This document shows positions 24,601 to 34,963 of a stretch of DNA of 64,000 bases, piece by piece. The position numbers and the translations under genes are program-made. The notes under the pieces were generated by a model. That model saw only the letters and a list, made by a program, of their open reading frames with translations, made no database searches and had not been told where the DNA came from. The DNA comes from Zoroaster sp. YZ-2022 (Eukaryota; Echinodermata; Asteroidea; Forcipulatida; Zoroasteridae): NCBI GenBank assembly GCA_029582265.1, contig CM055816.1, forward strand, positions 37,345,811 to 37,409,810. The letters are read 5' to 3'. Every line of letters starts with the position of its first letter. Position 1 is the stretch's first letter.

Positions 24601-25269
24601 GTCTAATTAGTGGCACACAAAGTAACGATTTTTATTAATTTTAAAAGGTCATTTCTCATAGCTTCAATTTAATGTATAAGTTGACTTATATGTTATTTTT
24701 TCATAATCATGAGGAGGTCATATATAACTTTCAAACCACCTAATGTGACCTTTACTTCCTGTCCAAACAGGGAAGTTCAAATTCAACACATTCTAACGCA
24801 AAATTGATGTCTTTTGAATATGAAATTGATATTGTTATTATAAAAGATGCCAAACCCTTGGAAAATATGATATTGACATCATCAATGATAATTTGATTGA
24901 ACCGGAAGTAGACTCGAACACCGTGTGTTTGTTCTAACAAACACTTAAGCTCTAGTTATTAATAGTAATAGTAACGTAACACTATAATATTTCATATATT
25001 AAAATTATTAGTGAAATTTGTATGTTGTTTAAAATTACTATTTAAAATTAGTATTAAACTATTGTAATTAATAATAGACTATTTATTACATTATCATTTT
25101 ATTTTAATGAACATTCTCTCTTGTTTTATGTACAATGTAAGTACAGTTAAATAACCTGGTACATGTATATGATAGTTAAAAGGGGATGAACTTACCATGC
25201 AGTACGGTTAATTTGATGAAACTGCTCAATGTTAGTTTCTTGAAAGTTTATATCTGCGACATCACGTGG

Positions 25270-25638
25270 TCATATCTCTGCGCGCTAAAATACAGCAAGT
25301 ATGTGCACACATAAAACAGCCGTCGTAAAATTGTTGCGCGCACAAGTTGTTTTCCGTTCAACACTATGGCCGTCCTCGTTGAAACTTGCACAATGACGAT
25401 CGCCTTGTAATTTTTCGGCCTATATGTCAGGAAATATAAAATGTAAGTAAAATCACCATTTTTGGGCGCCTAGATAGTTAAACATGTAAGGAACGTATCT
25501 AGACTGTCAAAATAGTCGCAAATATCGTCAATTTCAGCGCCTGGAATTTCGAATTACTACCGTTAGCGGAATGAGACCAACCTGTGGCTAAGGATACGCG
25601 GGGGGGGGGGGGGCGTGTCCGTGCCACATTTATGGGGC
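25270..25638 (+). repeat. Linker repeat, copy 3
   Basis: Matches 19990-20353 with small indels. In places (for example GGCCGTCCTCGTTGAAAC near 25368) it is closer to the inverted copy at 13885-14330 than to copy 2. That suggests exchange between copies. Confidence 0.9.
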
Positions 25639-26030
25639 TATGAAAGGGATAGCCAGGCCGTTTCTTTTTGTATCATTGAAAGGGATAGCCAGGCCGTTTC
25701 TTTTTATATCATTGAAAGGGATAGCCAGGCCGTTTCTTTTTATATCATTGAAAGGGATAGCCAGGCCGTTTTTCTTTTTATATCATTGAAAGGGATAGCC
25801 AGGCCGTTTCTTTTTATATCATTGAAAGGGATAGCCAGGCCGTTTCTTTTTATATCATTGAAAGGGATAGCCAGGCCGTTTCTTTTTATATCATTGAAAG
25901 GGATAGCCAGGCCGTTTCTTTTTATATCATTGAAAGGGATAGCCAGGCCGTTTCTTTTTATATCATTGAAAGGGATAGCCAGGCCGTTTCTTTTTATATC
26001 ATTGAAAGGGATAGCCAGGCCGTTTCTTTT
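25639..26030. repeat. 36-bp tandem repeat, array C (11 units)
   Basis: Same unit as array B. Unit 4 carries two extra T bases (near 25770), which shifts the apparent frame in mid-array. The indel is tolerated, which argues against a coding role. Confidence 0.97.
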
Positions 26031-26102
26031 AACCACCCTCAAAACCCCCAATTAAAAGGATATGCCTCCACCTTAAATAGTCTCATTTTTCTGTCACATT
26101 AG

Positions 26103-26918
26103 ATGAATATTGGTGGGTGCGGCCAAGACAAATATCCTGCTGTACAACAAGCGTGCCAACATCAGGAGAAGAAAGTAACAACATCAGCCACACAAGACAA
26201 GCAATCCTCTGAGGTGAAAAGCGTTAACAAGGTTGCAATGAATCGGAGAACATCCTCCATGATGGAGCAAACACCAGAGGCGATTCGTCAGAGACCTCCA
26301 TCAGAGAGAAGAAAGCATGATCAGGAGGAACTTGGCAATCAAGCTCCATCTCAGAGTCCAGACAAAGACGCTTCATCAACAATAACCTTGAGAAGAGATA
26401 AAAGAAAGATGGGACATCTGGGCGGAGTGTGCTCCACATTAGCACCTAATGATGGTCCAAGCTCAACTTCACAGATTGTCGACAAAGAGCATAGGCAACC
26501 GTCACAGCAGGAGCTACATGTAGGCGCCGAAGGTGCACATCTGAAAAAGAAATGCATTGAAGAAAAAAAACGTTACTCGGTTTTAATAAGTACGTCCGAA
26601 ATGGACAACGAGCAGAGCAGAGCCAAAAATATCATAGACGCCCATACAGTGATGGACAGGAGAATGGATGCTGAGCAGGAAGACTCAGAGGAAATCTGTT
26701 TAGAGATCCGCAAAACTCAGTCTTTGAATATCGTTACTAAGCTGCCGATAGAGAAAACTAGTACATGTAACTCCCTTCAACCAGAGAATGGTCGAATGGA
26801 TACAAATGATCCCACACCCGGCCAAGTTATGGTGACACACCAGATGAGTCCACTAAGGAGAGGCAAATCGAGAAAGAGAAAAAAAACATACGCTAGGCCA
26901 AAGAAGAGAAATACTGCA
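26103..26918 (+). CDS. Unrecognised basic-tract protein exon, copy 2 (intact, partial)
   Basis: Opens with the same MNIGGCGQDKYPAVQQACQ and stays open for 272 codons to the 500-N gap at 26919. Composition is hydrophilic with many Q, S, E, K and R and no hydrophobic core, so it is probably largely disordered. The basic tract RRGKSRKRKKTYARPKKRN lies near residues 250-270. By comparison with copy 1 about 30 codons and the donor are missing in the gap. Start choice: the first ATG after the 36-bp array, conserved in both copies. No domain recognised. The intact frame in one of two copies supports a real protein, possibly encoded by a mobile element given the repeat context. Confidence 0.55.
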
Positions 26919-27418
26919 NNNNNNNNNNNNNNNNNNNNNNNNNNNNNNNNNNNNNNNNNNNNNNNNNNNNNNNNNNNNNNNNNNNNNNNNNNNNNNNNNN
27001 NNNNNNNNNNNNNNNNNNNNNNNNNNNNNNNNNNNNNNNNNNNNNNNNNNNNNNNNNNNNNNNNNNNNNNNNNNNNNNNNNNNNNNNNNNNNNNNNNNNN
27101 NNNNNNNNNNNNNNNNNNNNNNNNNNNNNNNNNNNNNNNNNNNNNNNNNNNNNNNNNNNNNNNNNNNNNNNNNNNNNNNNNNNNNNNNNNNNNNNNNNNN
27201 NNNNNNNNNNNNNNNNNNNNNNNNNNNNNNNNNNNNNNNNNNNNNNNNNNNNNNNNNNNNNNNNNNNNNNNNNNNNNNNNNNNNNNNNNNNNNNNNNNNN
27301 NNNNNNNNNNNNNNNNNNNNNNNNNNNNNNNNNNNNNNNNNNNNNNNNNNNNNNNNNNNNNNNNNNNNNNNNNNNNNNNNNNNNNNNNNNNNNNNNNNNN
27401 NNNNNNNNNNNNNNNNNN
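26919..27418. other. Assembly gap, 500 N
   Basis: Exactly 500 N. The sequence after it does not match what follows the exon in copy 1, so the join is not supported by the duplication. Confidence 0.99.
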
Positions 27419-27504
27419 TTGAGAAAGAAAATAAAAATTAAAACGAGTCAAACATTGCAAATTGATTTTAAAAACGGATCAACTTACCGATTATGCGATT
27501 CTAG

Positions 27505-27645
27505 ACTAAATTACTGATTCGTTACTTAGCATTACTTAGTAATTACTGATTCGTTACTTAACATTACTTAGTAATTACTTAACATTACTTAGTAATTACT
27601 GATTCGTTACTTAACATTACTTAGTAATTACTGATTCGTTACAAA
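27505..27645. repeat. 32-bp tandem repeat, 4 copies
   Basis: GATTCGTTACTTA(G/A)CATTAC recurs at 27516, 27548, 27601 and 27633. Spacing is 32 bp, with one extra 21-bp partial unit between the second and third. Confidence 0.9.
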
Positions 27646-28064
27646 CGTCTTTTCTATGTTGCTGATTGGTTATTTAGTATTACTTATTGGTTACTCTCTG
27701 TTACTCAAGATTTTACTGATTTTTTCTATAAATACTTTAATAAATGGAAGAACTTCACAAAATGGTGCTCGAAAATCCACAGATGTTAGGCCCAACATCA
27801 ATGGATTTTACTGAAAGTGACAACTTGCTGCTGAAGCAAAACGCAACGGGACAAACGACTCCTCTCTGTTGTAGCAGGAGGAGATTCAAAACAATTTTTC
27901 GGGAAACCATCGGGGTCATGAACAGACGCATGTAGTGCGAGCTCCTCAAGAATCACAGCAAAACCTCGATTTTTCTCCATCTCTTCATTTTATTCATCCG
28001 TTTATTAACGCTTTCCACAATCATTTTGCCAATACACTCTTCTTGTGAAGTTTTTAATAACATC

Positions 28065-28640
28065 ATGCCTCCAAGAAAGGAGAAAAAGGGATCTGTGTCA
28101 GCTGAACTATCGAGTTCCAGTGTTTCGCCCAAGCACGTCAGGTGACCATCTGCCTACCGCCCTTTCCCCCGCTCTTCGGACAGCGAGATCGCTTGTTTGC
28201 GCAGGATATCATGGGCATGGCAGCCGATCTCCATGGTAAGCTTGACAAAGTTATCAACAATCAACAAGATCTTATTACCAGAATGGAGAAAATGGAATCC
28301 AATCATGAAGAGATGGAGAAATCCCCAGACTTTACATCACGATCCATCGAAGATATTCAAAAGAAAAACGCTTCATTGTCCGATGATTTATCCAAGATGG
28401 CGTCCCAAATGAATGAAGCCCAAACTAAAATCGTCCAGCTTGAAGAGGCTAATCTACACCTTGAACGCTATTCCCGAGGCTTCAATTTAAGATTTGGCGG
28501 TATACCGGAAGCTGTTAACGAGAACCCGTCATACCCCTTTTTTTGGAACGTGCCTCCACTTCAGTATTTTCCCACTGTACTTTTCTTGATGATGAAATCA
28601 TGTGGAAATAAATGTTACTTTGAATTGAATTGAATTGAAT
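28065..28640 (+). pseudogene. L1/Tx1-like LINE: ORF1 remnant joined to a 3' tail
   Basis: An ATG at 28065 opens a lysine-rich start (MPPRKEKKGSVSAELSSS) that meets a stop at about 28143. In another frame a coiled-coil-type region follows (HGKLDKVINNQQDLITRMEK...), leading to LERYSRGFNLRFGGIPE. That is the typical hinge between coiled coil and RNA-recognition part of L1-type ORF1 proteins. Right after GIPEAVNENPS the homology stops. A 3'-UTR-like part follows with GGAAATAAATG and a (TTGAA)n tail (28618-28640). The element has thus lost its whole ORF2. The tail abuts Polinton sequence, so it probably inserted there. The 5' part (27646-28064) may be its untranslated leader. Confidence 0.65.
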
Positions 28641-28982
28641 TCCGTCAGTGACATTGAAGCTTTGTCTACAGAAGAGCGAGATGTATTATACACGCAATAT
28701 GAAGCTAAATTAGGTCGTGATATAACACAGTCTTTAGGTAGCGCCATTCTAACAGTATATGCCAAAATGTTAGGATATAGTTTAAACTACGTTGATTTAT
28801 ATGGATATCATTTTGAAATTGATGACGAAGGTAAATTAATTACAGATTTAGAAAAAGATCCATTCATTTCGAGCTCGCTTTCTTTCATAGCGTGTGAAAT
28901 ATATTACAAGGGTGGGATGTATTTGGCGCCGATGACCAGGGACGTGCACAGGGTTGTAGAGAGGCAGGGGCTCAGAGTCTGA
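28638..28982 (+). pseudogene. Partial protein at the Polinton left edge
   Basis: An open stretch without an ATG encodes SVSDIEALSTEERDVLYTQY and continues about 95 residues to IACEIYYKGGMYLAP. From there another sequence takes over (MTRDVHRVVERQ, from about 28930). It is 5'-truncated by the LINE tail and 3'-truncated by the next insertion. Composition and context suggest a Polinton gene of unknown role. I cannot name it. Confidence 0.4.
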
Positions 28983-29650
28983 AAAGGGCAGTGTAATTCC
29001 ATGCGAGCGCGCGTAGCGCGCGAGCTAAACAATTTTTATTATTAATAAAACGCATAATATGGTTTTTTAAAATTACAATCAGATCAGATTATGTTGATGA
29101 CTGGTTTTTATTTACAATCTGATCTTTGGGGGTGAGCCTATAGTCAAGGACCAAGTCCACCAGTCTAATTATCCCTTAAGTCTCAAATTATAATAAACGT
29201 ATCATATCACCTGATATTTGCACAAGAAAACGGAGCTCCGCCTAGTCAAACAATCATAAAGTGCACCAAAACACAAAACCGAAAATGAACATGTATTGGG
29301 GCAAATGAAGCACCTACCTAATGAAGTAAGTGTAGTAGTTGCTGAAGTAGGCTAACTGTAAGACATAGGTCTCGAGTGGGAGCGGGATGTCAATTTCGTG
29401 TTTCAGTGACAGCGTGTGCCTGCCTGCCTGCCTATCAAAGACGTATAGGCGCGCGCGGCTATGCGTGAAATCTAGTTTCGCGGAGGGGCACATGCAGGCC
29501 CGTGCACAGGAATAGAGGGCATCTGCTGACCTAATATTTATTCTAATTTATTATATCCTGACATCTTTCAACTAGGCAGGCAGTCTATGCGCAACAGGAA
29601 CTTAATAATTCGTTAAAAAAAAAAAAAAACAGGCTAAAAGGGCACTTTTA
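28931..29650. other. Probable insertion in the Polinton, no gene
   Basis: Begins at GGGACGTGCACAGGG and carries GCGCGCGTAGCGCGCGAGC, a GC-rich near-palindrome (29006-29025). A similar GCCCGTGCACAGGAATAG occurs at 29499. The two GTGCACAGG words are in the same orientation. It looks like a non-autonomous insertion, but I could not define its ends. An A run lies near 29616-29630. Confidence 0.35.
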
Positions 29651-29781
29651 TACTAGGCAAAAGAACGAGGGCTCAAGCACCCTTTGGGACCTAACCTTGT
29701 ATGACGTGCCGATGACCATGGCACTCATTACGGCAAAACATATAAAAAGAAAAGAAGAATCTTGTATAGATAATAAAAGCG

Positions 29782-30226
29782 ATGGAAACGAACGAGTTGG
29801 AGAATGCGCAGCAGCAGAAAGCGGAGCAGACCCCGTCGTCGGTAACGAAGGCGAACAATAAAAAAATAAAAAAATCCAAAAAGAGTCGCAGCTGGTAAAA
29901 AAGTCGCCGAATTTAATAAAAAGAAAAAACAAGAATTAAAAAAGGGTACTCATTATATAAACAAAGAAAATTTTAGCCGTAGCAACGCTACGCCGATAAA
30001 AGAAGAAAGCGCTGGAATAAACTACTACTATATCGCTCTTGTCTTAGCCGTTGGAGGTTTTGCTTATTACTTGTTCTCTAATAAAAAACAACAGCCAGCG
30101 CCGCAGAGCGCTGTAAAAGCTCCGCCAGCTACCGCTTCATCTATACCAAAACCCGCACCAAAACCTGCGCCGCCAGAACCAACGCCCGCGCTAACGAGAG
30201 AAATTGTTGTTTTTGAAATGGAATAA
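29782..30226 (+). pseudogene. Polinton-type single-pass membrane protein
   Basis: An ATG at 29782 starts METNELENAQQQKAEQTPSS, but that frame stops at 29896-29898. The shifted frame continues: a basic stretch (GKKVAEFNKKKKQELKKG), one membrane segment (YYYIALVLAVGGFAYYLF, about 30024-30078), and a proline/alanine-rich tail (PKPAPKPAPPEPTPAL) ending FEME at 30226. A basic segment, a membrane helix and a Pro-rich tail is what I know from a small conserved Polinton protein of uncertain function. One frameshift lies at about 29860-29890. It sits 40 bases before the next gene, on the same strand. Confidence 0.5.
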
Positions 30227-30268
30227 AAAATTTATAAAATATAAAATTATATTTACTAAGTATAAAAT

Positions 30269-30496
30269 ATGATGGATACAAAAGGAATCGTTAATTCAGC
30301 TTATCACGCTGCCGTTGTTGGACTTTTAACCATTTTATAGAGTATGCTTGGTAAAAAAGTATTAAAAATAGATCCAGCCGATTTAGGAAAGTTGGATCTA
30401 AAAGACGGGCTAAAACTCACCACGACGGTCGGAGCAGCTTTTATGACTCAAACGTGGTTAGTTAAACAAGGAATTTTACCTAATAATTTTGCCTAA
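30269..30496 (+). pseudogene. Small Polinton protein with an internal TAG
   Basis: Starts MMDTKGIVNSAYHAAVVGLL. It meets TAG at 30338-30340, then continues in the same frame as MLGKKVLKIDPADLGKLDL...LVKQGILPNNFA to a stop at 30496. The second half resembles a short conserved protein found next to integrase in Polintons (family recollection; role unknown). The N-terminal half is hydrophobic enough to be membrane-associated. A single nonsense change breaks an otherwise complete 75-codon gene. Confidence 0.5.
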
Positions 30497-30532
30497 TAAT
30501 TCTACAGAATAAAATATATTGTACAATATTAA

Positions 30533-31384
30533 AAAATTGATAAACGAATAAAACAAAAGCTAGCCAACGTCTATTATAGTCCAAAAGGATACTGGAAAGG
30601 TCTCGACGCTATTAAAAAATTAGCTCAAGAAACTAAAGTGAATAAAAAATTAGTTTCGCAGTGGATAAAAAAGCAAGCCTTGTGGCAAATTTATTTACCG
30701 TATCCTAACATTCCTAGACCGACCAGTTTAAATTCAATGTTGGAAAAACCAAATGAAGTTCATCAAGCAGATTTATTGTTTCTTCCGCACGATAGTGTAG
30801 GTAAAAAGACGTACAAGTACGCGTTAACCGTTGTGGATGAAGCCAGCAGATATAAAGAAGCGGAACCGTTAACCGATAAAACCGCCGCTCAAGTCAGTAA
30901 TGCATTTGAGAAAATTTATAAACGTTCGCCGTTAACTTGGCCAAAAATTTTAAAAGTTGATCCTGGAAAAGAATTTATGTCGACCGTCACTAAAATCATG
31001 AGTCAACACGATGTAAAAATCCAAAGAAGCGAAGCCGGGAATCATAGAGCGCAGGGTATAGTAGAGCGATTTAATAAAACTTTAGCCGAAAGAACATTTT
31101 CTCATCAATACGCTAAAGAAATGACAATGGATAAAAGATCGAGAGAATTGGTTAAAAGATTACCGTTGGTCGTAAAAGCGTTAAATAACGAAACGACAAG
31201 ACTCATACATTTAAAACCTAAAGATGTTATTAAATTACCCGTTGTCGAGCAAAATCCAGCCTCCGGTACAGCTAAAAAGAATGAAAAAAGAATTCCCTTA
31301 AACTCGTTAGTTCGATATTTATACGCACCCGGTGAAGCTGAAAAGAGTACATTTTTGCGCTTAAACCAACAAATTCAGAAATAG
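30533..31384 (+). pseudogene. Polinton integrase (RVE superfamily), C-terminally fused/truncated
   Basis: The open frame runs from after a stop at 30530-30532 to TAG at 31382-31384. There is no in-frame ATG before the conserved start (LANVYYSPKGYWKGLDAI, about 30551), so the start is lost or spliced. The catalytic triad is visible: D at 30770 (HQADLLF), D at 30959 (KVDPGKEF) and E at 31064 (GIVERFNKTL). The last two are 35 residues apart, as in retroviral-type integrases. After [10 protein letters not shown] (about 31345) the family sequence ends and the frame reads the antisense of the DNA polymerase gene. The C-terminal domain is therefore missing. Its role would be joining element ends to host DNA; this copy is probably inactive. 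Confidence 0.85.
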
Positions 31385-33200
31385 GTACGCCACCCGACTC
31401 ATCTTTAAATTTTCCAATCACTTTTTTATTCTCTTCAGAATATAAAAAATGGTCTTTGTAATCACTAAAATCGTATAAATCTTTCGTTTTATATAAATCT
31501 TTATAAACATCTTTTATTTTAATCTCAAGAGTCAAACTGTCTGACTCTGTACAAAGTAATTTTATCTTGTTGTCGTATTTCTTTTTTAAATAATTGTAAT
31601 AAAAATTATATAACTCTTTGTTTTTTTCAACATCTTTAAAAACGTTTTTCGTTTCAATCTTAAGATGCACTTGCTCATCGGAGTCGTTTGAGTAATATAA
31701 TTTTACCTTGGTACCGTATTTCTTTTTATTATAATCTTTATAATTACTAAAATCGTATAAATCTTTTTCCATATCTTTATATATGTTTTCAGTTTTAATC
31801 TCAAGAATCAAACTGTCTGTATCTGTGTAAAGTAATTTTAACTCACGACCGTATTTCTTTTTTAAATGATTGTAATAAAAATTATACATGTGAATTTTAG
31901 CTAATTCTAAAATAGTCATTCCTACATAAATCGGTTTATTGAGTACGAGATTTTGTTTTAAACGCGTGAATCGCCGCCAAGTTAAAATTTTTCAAAAAAT
32001 CCTACACGCTCGGCAAAAGTCGGCTTTGCTATTTTTCTAAGCATAAGTTCTTTACGTCTTTTTTTATTGTTTAAATCGATAAAGATCTACGATGTAATGC
32101 GATTTCGCACATTTTCCATCGTTTTTCCAAAACTGAATTATTCATCAGTTTGTATAAGTTTTCTCAAAAATCAGATGTTGCATTTTTCTTAATTGAGTAA
32201 GTTTTTAAATCAATGTACGATTTCATCCATGGTGATTCATCCAAATTCTAAAACCAGGTGAATTTTAGTTAATTTCATGCCGAGTTGTAAATACTCTTGT
32301 AACGCTCGATAATGAACTTACGTATTTCGTTTTGTTTGCCCTAAATTGCAAACTAATTTTTCAACGTTTGAAATAGGTTCACCTTTTTAATAACTCGTGT
32401 TGATATGACGACAACCACTCTTTTTGAATGGCTAATGTTCCTCTGGTGCGAAACCGGAAAATCATTGTGAGTCATCGTATAATGGTATTTAGGATATTCT
32501 AAAATCAACTTCTAAAATGCCATCCTTTTCCAATTTTTAAACCTTTCTTTTCTAGTACTCAATTTCTACCATGAGGTCCAACCATTTAAATTTACCAGTT
32601 GGTAAAGGTTGACTCATTGCATGACCGTACAAATTATTCGCGTCTAAATATAAAATAAAACTCGTTGGTTTTGATGGATCGTAATCATCTACATATGGAT
32701 TGTTTGCTTTTGAGTATCTATTGCTCGCCATAACTATTCCTCCTCTCAAACCTTTTTCTATAAATAAATACTTGTCTATATCCGTCAACAACTCTAGAGG
32801 AACTTTTGAATGCTTTAACAAAGCGTCCCTACTTAAACCCGGGCTCGTATAATAATTAGCAGGATCCAAACCGTAATGTTTCATGCAACTAGTGCGAAAT
32901 TTTTCGAAAACCTCTGCTAATAACAAAGTATCGGTACGCATGTACAAATCGTGATAATCACCTAAAGTTTTACATTCAAATGTTTTCCAAACCTCTTTTG
33001 TATGCTCATGTTCTTCTTTTGTAATATGTTGCTCATATAAACTGCTATAAAATGCTTCTTTTGTGTAATTTTAAAATAGGAAAAGACTTAAGCGATTTAA
33101 CGATTTCATCGAGCGAAGAAGGTAAAAATTGAAAACTGTCGAGAAATCGTAATTGATCGATTGAAAAAGAAATGTACTTTTCTATATTATTCGCGATCCC
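31345..33200 (-). pseudogene. Polinton DNA polymerase B, C-terminal part with tripled motif C region
   Basis: Read on the minus strand. EKYISFSIDQLRFLDSF (about 33190-33140) leads into a block with MYMRTDTLLLAEVFEKFR (32947 down), motif A-like LYLDANNLYGHAMSQ (about 32650-32605), and MENVRNR (about 32120). It continues to [14 protein letters not shown] (about 31950-31900) and motif C YTDTDS (about 31835). The block [20 protein letters not shown]...YDFS.Y then repeats twice with degenerate motifs YSNDSD and CTESDS. It closes with [20 protein letters not shown] and AKMYSF at the junction near 31345. Frames are broken between 31960 and 32550. Family knowledge: protein-primed replication of Polintons. 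Confidence 0.82.
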
Positions 33201-34380
33201 GTTTTTTTAGGGTTAAATAGGATCAATTTGCGAGGTTGGAAAAAAAATAGTGGAAAGTTGAACGAACTCCCCAATATTTGGTTTTTTGATGAAACAAACC
33301 CCGGGGGACGAGCCCAACGCAAAAGTTCAAAATTTTGAACGTTCCCAACCGCAAAATTTTCCGAAAGGGGAAACCCCACGATCGCAACAACCCAAAGGGC
33401 CCCGCCCGTTATAAACCCGGGGTGACGAGGTCTTTGGTTCTGGCTTTTGGAGCGTACGTTGCGAATTGCGTCCGGCACGTTGCACGGGCTCCCGTTCCGG
33501 CCGCTTTCCCCCCAACCTTTTTTCCCCGGCACCCCAACCGCCCCCTTTTAAACCAAGGCTTCTTTGTTTGTTGGTTAGCGGGGGGAAAAGGGCCTTTTAA
33601 TCGGGTCGTTGTTTAAATTTTTGGGGTCCTTTTTAGTTTCAAAGCTTTCAGCTTTTGATGACCAACTTTTGGAAAATCTGAATGGCCCCCCATTTTTTTA
33701 TCGTGACCGAACCCAACTACCCGAAACTACGCGGGCCAAACCAAACGGGAACGAAATCAACCAACTGGTTTCCCGCAATCACGCAACTGCGCAGGTGATC
33801 GCAGATATTGGGATCGCGTCAGTTCGCCAAAACCACACGCGTCTGAACACGTACACGCAACGTCCCGATAGGTTGAATATTAGAAATTTTTTTTGGGGGG
33901 GTTTGGGAAAATATTTTCCCAACCCGGGGCCCTATGGGGGGCCCTTATTCCCCCCCACCCCAAAAAAAAATTTTTTTCCCCAAACCCCGGGGTTTGGGTT
34001 TTTTCGGGGTTGGGGGGGGGTTTTTTTGATCCCTTTTGATCCGCCGTTTGGGGGACAAAATTGGCTGATTTTTCGTTGTTGTGGGTTGGTGTAGCAGGTT
34101 TTTGGGATACATTTTTCGGGGAAAGCCAAAAGCGGGGACCCAAAATTTTTAACCCCTTTTTAGGAAAATAAAAAATCTAAAAAATTTAAAAAGGGGGGGG
34201 AGCAATGGAAAAAGGGGAATTTTTTTCCCCCCCGGAATAAAGGGAACGAACCCAGGGGAAACCGGATGGGGGCCCCCCTTGGGGGGGGTCCCCGGGTTGG
34301 ACCACGCCCGTTCCAAATTTTTTGGGGCCCTCTCCCGTGGGACTTGGACCCCCATGATTAGAAAAATTACGACCATATGT
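33200..34380. other. Probable low-quality or mis-assembled sequence
   Basis: Homopolymer doubling dominates: long runs of C, G, A and T in alternating blocks (for example about 33890-34080 and 34185-34330), with odd pure-purine and pure-pyrimidine runs. This is unlike any flanking DNA and resembles tails of poor-quality reads. Sane sequence appears in between (33640-33870, with GCAGGTGATCGCAGATATTG) and matches the TTGCGT-rich repeat that follows. I annotate no gene here. Confidence 0.7.
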
Positions 34381-34788
34381 GTTTATCGTGCCGATTTCAC
34401 TGCGCAACGCACGCATCATAGCCAGATGCTGACGGTGTGAGGGCACCAATGGTGCCTCACGCCACCATAAAGCGTAGCGCTGAAAACCTGCATGCGAGTT
34501 GCGTGTAAAAATATTTTATACGCACCAAACGCAACCCAAATCAACAATTTTGTCAATTTCTAACCTATTCAACCTATGGGTTGCGTGAGTTGCGTGTGTT
34601 GCGTGGGTTGCGTGTGTTGCGAACTGAACTTATGATCCCCAATATCTGCGATCACCTGCGTACGAGTTGCGTGTGAGTTGCGTGCAGAACTTACGAGTTG
34701 CGTTTGAGTTGCGTTCAAAACTTACAAGTTGCGTTGGACCCGTGCTAAGGTTGCAAAGAAGGTGAATATCGGTCACGTGATAAAAACC

Positions 34789-34824
34789 TATAAAAGCGGA
34801 GCCGATTCAGTATTTTCTTCAGTA
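34789..34824 (+). promoter_or_regulatory. TATA box with initiator-like site
   Basis: TATAAAAG (34789-34796) is followed about 30 bases later by TCAGTA (34819-34824), a good RNA polymerase II initiator arrangement. It lies 26 bases before the ATG of the short ORF at 34850. Confidence 0.45.
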
Positions 34825-34849
34825 CTGATTTGGTCATCGAAGAGTCAAC

Positions 34850-34963
34850 ATGGGGAAAGCTACCGAGAAATCTGATAAAAGTGACCCCAAAAGTGATGTC
34901 AAAACAACTGACACCGATCTAGAAAAGGCCCACTATTTATACCATTTCTCAACACGCATGTAG
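34850..34963 (+). CDS. Short ORF downstream of a TATA promoter
   Basis: An ATG at 34850 opens a 37-residue hydrophilic peptide beginning MGKATEKSDKSDPKSDVKTT and ending HYLYHFSTRM before TAG. The S/D/K spacing is repetitive (KSDKSDPKSDV). The position just behind TATAAAAG and TCAGTA suggests a real transcript, perhaps the start of an element's gene cut short. I recognise no family. The TTGCGT-rich repeat surrounds it on both sides. Confidence 0.3.
   Translation: MGKATEKSDKSDPKSDVKTTDTDLEKAHYLYHFSTRM

Larger units (their letters stand above)
21673..26918. repeat. Tandem duplication unit 2 (~5.3 kb), cut by a gap
   Basis: Collinear with unit 1 at high identity. Differences include an insertion near 21825-21915 (with TTATCGTTTCGGTTTGCGG) and absence of the 0.7 kb internal repeat. 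It carries linker copy 3, array C and an intact copy of the exon, and ends at the 500-N gap. Confidence 0.95.

Noticed and set aside
33335..34449. Several proline/glycine-rich open frames
   Set aside because: They lie in the homopolymer-doubled, probably low-quality region.
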